This document shows positions 3,108 to 5,415 of a DNA stretch of 5,415 nt, piece after piece (the first letter of the stretch is position 1; every line of letters begins with the position of its first letter). The DNA is from Methanolinea sp. (GTDB taxonomy: Archaea; Halobacteriota; Methanomicrobia; Methanomicrobiales; Methanospirillaceae). Under the pieces are notes generated by a model that saw nothing but the letters and a program-made list of their open reading frames with translations, had not been told where the DNA came from and made no database searches. The DNA lies in assembly GCA_013331225.1 (NCBI GenBank), contig DUGV01000146.1, positions 3,977 to 9,391 on the forward strand, given 5' to 3'. The translations under genes were made by a program, and so were the position numbers.

Positions 3108-5415
3108 ATGGCCAGAGTACACACATGCACAAGGGGAAAGATCCCGTTTTTTTTATTTGCGGAAGGATGCGGCATTCCATGGGCCCATTATTTCATTATT
3201 CTCGCCATCCTCTTTCTCATCTGCCCTGTCTCACCTGCTGACCTGTCTTCACCCGAGAGGAAGGAGGTACTCTACCTCAACTCCTACCACAGGGGACAGG
3301 AGTGGTCAGATCCCATCACCGACGCAATTGAAGATGCTTTCCTGAACTCGTCTGCTCCGATTAACCTCCACGTGGAATACATGGATTCCAAGCGCTTTAC
3401 CGATGACGAATACGTCCGGACCCTCTTTTCCCTCTATGCCCACAAGTACCGGAATACCCGCTTCGATGCCCTCATCGTCTCGGATGACAATGCGTTCAAA
3501 TTCATAATGGATCACCGGGACTCCCTTTTTTCGGGCACCCCGGTCATCTTCTGCGGAGTGAACTACTATTCCCCCGACATGATTGGGGAGAGAGACGGCA
3601 TTACGGGAGTCGTCGAGACCTTTGATGTAAAGGGCACCCTTGACGCTGCCCTCTCACTTCTGCCTGGTACAAAAGAGGTCTTCGTCATCAACGATGCGTC
3701 CCTCACCGGCGCTGCGAACAAAAAGGTGATCAGCGATATCGCCCCGTTGTATGCAGGGAGGCTGAACTTCACCTACCTGGAGGAATACACCATGGCGGAG
3801 CTCCAGGAAAAGGTCTCCTCACTTCCCGATGGGAGTGTCATCCTCCTGATGACCTTCAACCAGGACCGGGCAGGAGACGACTTTTCATACCTTGAGACCC
3901 TGGAATACCTGTATCCCCACTCCCGAGTCCCTATATTTGCCATCTGGGAACTTTATATCGGCCACGGTATCGTGGGAGGCATGCTCACCAGCGGGTATGA
4001 GCAGGGTCGTGCTGCCGCTTCCCTGGCTCTTGAGGTGATGAATGGGACCGATCCTTCCGAGATCCCTGTCGTGGTCGGGCCTGAGAACCACTATGTCTTC
4101 GATTACCGGGAGATGCAGCGGTTCGGCCTCGACGTTTCATCCCTTCCCCCGGGATCGCGGATTCTCAATGAACCGTCAGCGCTGGTCCCCATCCCCGAAT
4201 ACCTGGTCTGGGCTGCGATGATCAGCGGGACATGCATGGTCCTCCTCATTGCAGTCCTTTTGCATTCGAATGCACGGTTGCGCCGCATACGCAATGCCCT
4301 CGATTCGAGTGAGCGCCGCTACCGCGCGGTGGTGGAAGACCAGACGGAACTGATATTCAGGACTGCCCCTGATGGAAGAATTGTCTTTGCGAACGATGCG
4401 TTCTGCCAGTTCTTCCAGAGAGAGAGTGAGGAGATCCTCGCCCCCGCCGGAGACCCACCCATACCGGCAGGGAATATGGATGCTCTTACGAAACATTTCC
4501 AGTCCCTGTCCCTCGACAACCCTTCCGGCATCCTCGTGGACATGGTAATACTGCCCAGTGGAAGCCCCAGATGGATACGCTGGTCCAACAGGGCCATATA
4601 CGATGAACAGGGAGTGTTGAAGGAGTACCAGTCCGTAGGCAGAGACTTTACCGATCTCAAGAACGCCGAGAAAGAACTCCTCGATTATCAGAAGACCCTG
4701 GAATCCGAGGTTGCAGCCAGGACCTGCGAGCTCGCGAGTGCCTATAGCGGTCTGAAAAACGAGATTGCGGACCGAATCAAGGTTGAGGAACTCCTCGCTG
4801 CCGAGAAAGAGCTCCTCTCTGTCACGTTCAACGCCATCACCGACGGTGTGATCAGCACCGACCTCCACGGCTGCGTCAGGTTCATGAACCGGGCCGCACA
4901 GGAGATGACTGGATGGGCCGTTGAGGTGGCCGAAGGACAACCCCTCGACAGAGTGTTCCCTGTCGTGAGCGGCGGGCGGGATTCCGATCCCGATCTCATT
5001 GCTGAGATGCACGGGCAGTGCGGAGGCCTGGAGATACAGAGAGACCTCACACTGCTTCCCCGTAACAGAGGGGAACTGCCCGTATCTGTGACGGTGACCC
5101 CCATCCGCGACCGGGTTTCCCGGATCATGGGAGTGGTGATCGTATTCCGGGACACCACAATGACGCAAAAATACGAGCAGGAACAGCTCAGGAGCCAGAA
5201 ATTGGAAGCCATCGGCAACCTTGCCGGAGGAATCGCCCATGATTTCAATAATATCGTTACCGGTATCCTCGGCAACATCTCGCTCGCGAAACTGGAAACG
5301 CCAGGGGATACACCCCTCTATACCAACCTGTCGAAGGCGGAAGAAGCAATATACAGGGCGAGGTCACTGACCCAGAGACTGCTCACGTTCTCACGTGGGG
5401 GTGCGCCGGTCAAGA
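3108..5415 (+). CDS. membrane sensor histidine kinase with periplasmic-binding-protein-like sensor, two PAS domains and HisKA (3' end cut)
   Basis: The gene runs off the right edge; 769 codons are visible. A hydrophobic segment at residues 28-41 (YFIILAILFLICPV), followed by SPA-D, is an export signal or first membrane anchor. Residues 45-365 are extracytoplasmic: EVLYLNSYHRGQEWSDPI, FDALIVSDDNAF and TPVIFCGVNYY match the substrate-binding-protein fold (ABC_sub_bind type) seen fused to kinases. A transmembrane helix (366-386) follows, then PAS 1 (about 401-516: RRYRAVVEDQTELIFRTAPDGRIVFAND), a coiled-coil linker (about 518-568, including LESEVAARTCELASAY), PAS 2 (about 569-684: FNAITDGVISTD, ending IVFRDTT) and HisKA. 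Its H-box is LAGGIAHDFNN with the predicted phosphorylated His711, and LLTFSRGGAPVK follows. The HATPase_c domain, and any receiver domain, lie beyond the window. HDFNN kinases are often hybrids with a C-terminal receiver, so one is plausible here. An in-frame TGA at 3078 limits the N-terminus. ATG 3108 is the only in-frame ATG before the membrane segment; GTG 3081, GTG 3102 and TTG 3105 are possible. No good Shine-Dalgarno site precedes it. Confidence 0.93.
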   Translation, partial: MARVHTCTRGKIPFFLFAEGCGIPWAHYFIILAILFLICPVSPADLSSPERKEVLYLNSYHRGQEWSDPITDAIEDAFLNSSAPINLHVEYMDSKRFTDDEYVRTLFSLYAHKYRNTRFDALIVSDDNAFKFIMDHRDSLFSGTPVIFCGVNYYSPDMIGERDGITGVVETFDVKGTLDAALSLLPGTKEVFVINDASLTGAANKKVISDIAPLYAGRLNFTYLEEYTMAELQEKVSSLPDGSVILLMTFNQDRAGDDFSYLETLEYLYPHSRVPIFAIWELYIGHGIVGGMLTSGYEQGRAAASLALEVMNGTDPSEIPVVVGPENHYVFDYREMQRFGLDVSSLPPGSRILNEPSALVPIPEYLVWAAMISGTCMVLLIAVLLHSNARLRRIRNALDSSERRYRAVVEDQTELIFRTAPDGRIVFANDAFCQFFQRESEEILAPAGDPPIPAGNMDALTKHFQSLSLDNPSGILVDMVILPSGSPRWIRWSNRAIYDEQGVLKEYQSVGRDFTDLKNAEKELLDYQKTLESEVAARTCELASAYSGLKNEIADRIKVEELLAAEKELLSVTFNAITDGVISTDLHGCVRFMNRAAQEMTGWAVEVAEGQPLDRVFPVVSGGRDSDPDLIAEMHGQCGGLEIQRDLTLLPRNRGELPVSVTVTPIRDRVSRIMGVVIVFRDTTMTQKYEQEQLRSQKLEAIGNLAGGIAHDFNNIVTGILGNISLAKLETPGDTPLYTNLSKAEEAIYRARSLTQRLLTFSRGGAPVK

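Noticed and set aside
2743..3180. 145-codon minus-strand open frame across the divergent intergenic region
   Set aside because: It overlaps the kinase start and has no ribosome-binding site. Its composition is Cys/Arg/Ser-rich with no domain pattern, and a strong TATA-like box lies at its 3' end.
3261..3268. Perfect Shine-Dalgarno-like AAGGAGGT inside the kinase gene
   Set aside because: No start codon lies at a usable distance after it, and the sequence encodes KEV in the well-supported kinase frame.
4176..5240. 354-codon minus-strand open frame
   Set aside because: It lies entirely antisense to the PAS/HisKA region of the kinase. Long antisense frames are expected in GC-rich coding DNA, and the translation is His/Gly/Arg-rich noise.

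Overview
The window looks archaeal, most likely a methanogen of the Methanomicrobiales. The signs are a DRG/Rbg-type GTPase start, a tRNA-Glu without an encoded CCA end, AT-rich TATA-like boxes with T-tract terminators, small lipoproteins with GTW-type beta-rich domains, and a large PAS-type sensor histidine kinase of the kind these genomes carry in many copies. The order-level assignment is inference from style of content; no marker gene settles it.

Left part (1-741): the 5' end of a DRG-family GTPase gene runs off the left edge on the minus strand. It is divergent from a tRNA-Glu(CTC) gene on the plus strand, which is followed by a small DUF1508/YegP-like gene with its own TATA-like box and a hairpin-plus-T-tract terminator.

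Middle part (914-2743): four minus-strand genes lie in a row. In their order of transcription they are a 96-residue (or shorter) protein I do not recognise, a pyridoxamine-phosphate-oxidase-like flavin-binding protein, and two small secreted lipoproteins. The unrecognised gene and the flavoprotein gene are separated by a T8 tract and a second TATA-like box, so they are probably separate transcripts. The two lipoproteins look like diverged members of one fold class. Nothing ties these four genes into one pathway.

Right part (2744-5415): a 364-base divergent intergenic region holds a perfect 6-2-6 palindrome directly upstream of a TATA-like box. It leads into a large plus-strand sensor histidine kinase: export signal or membrane anchor, periplasmic-binding-protein-like sensor domain, transmembrane helix, PAS, coiled coil, PAS, and a HisKA domain with an HDFNN H-box. 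The right edge cuts it before the ATPase domain.

I see no CRISPR array, insertion sequence, phage gene or defence cassette. The window is mostly ordinary chromosome. The points most worth a second look are the kinase's fused sensor domain and its promoter palindrome, the lipoprotein pair, and the unrecognised gene whose TATA box argues for a shorter start.
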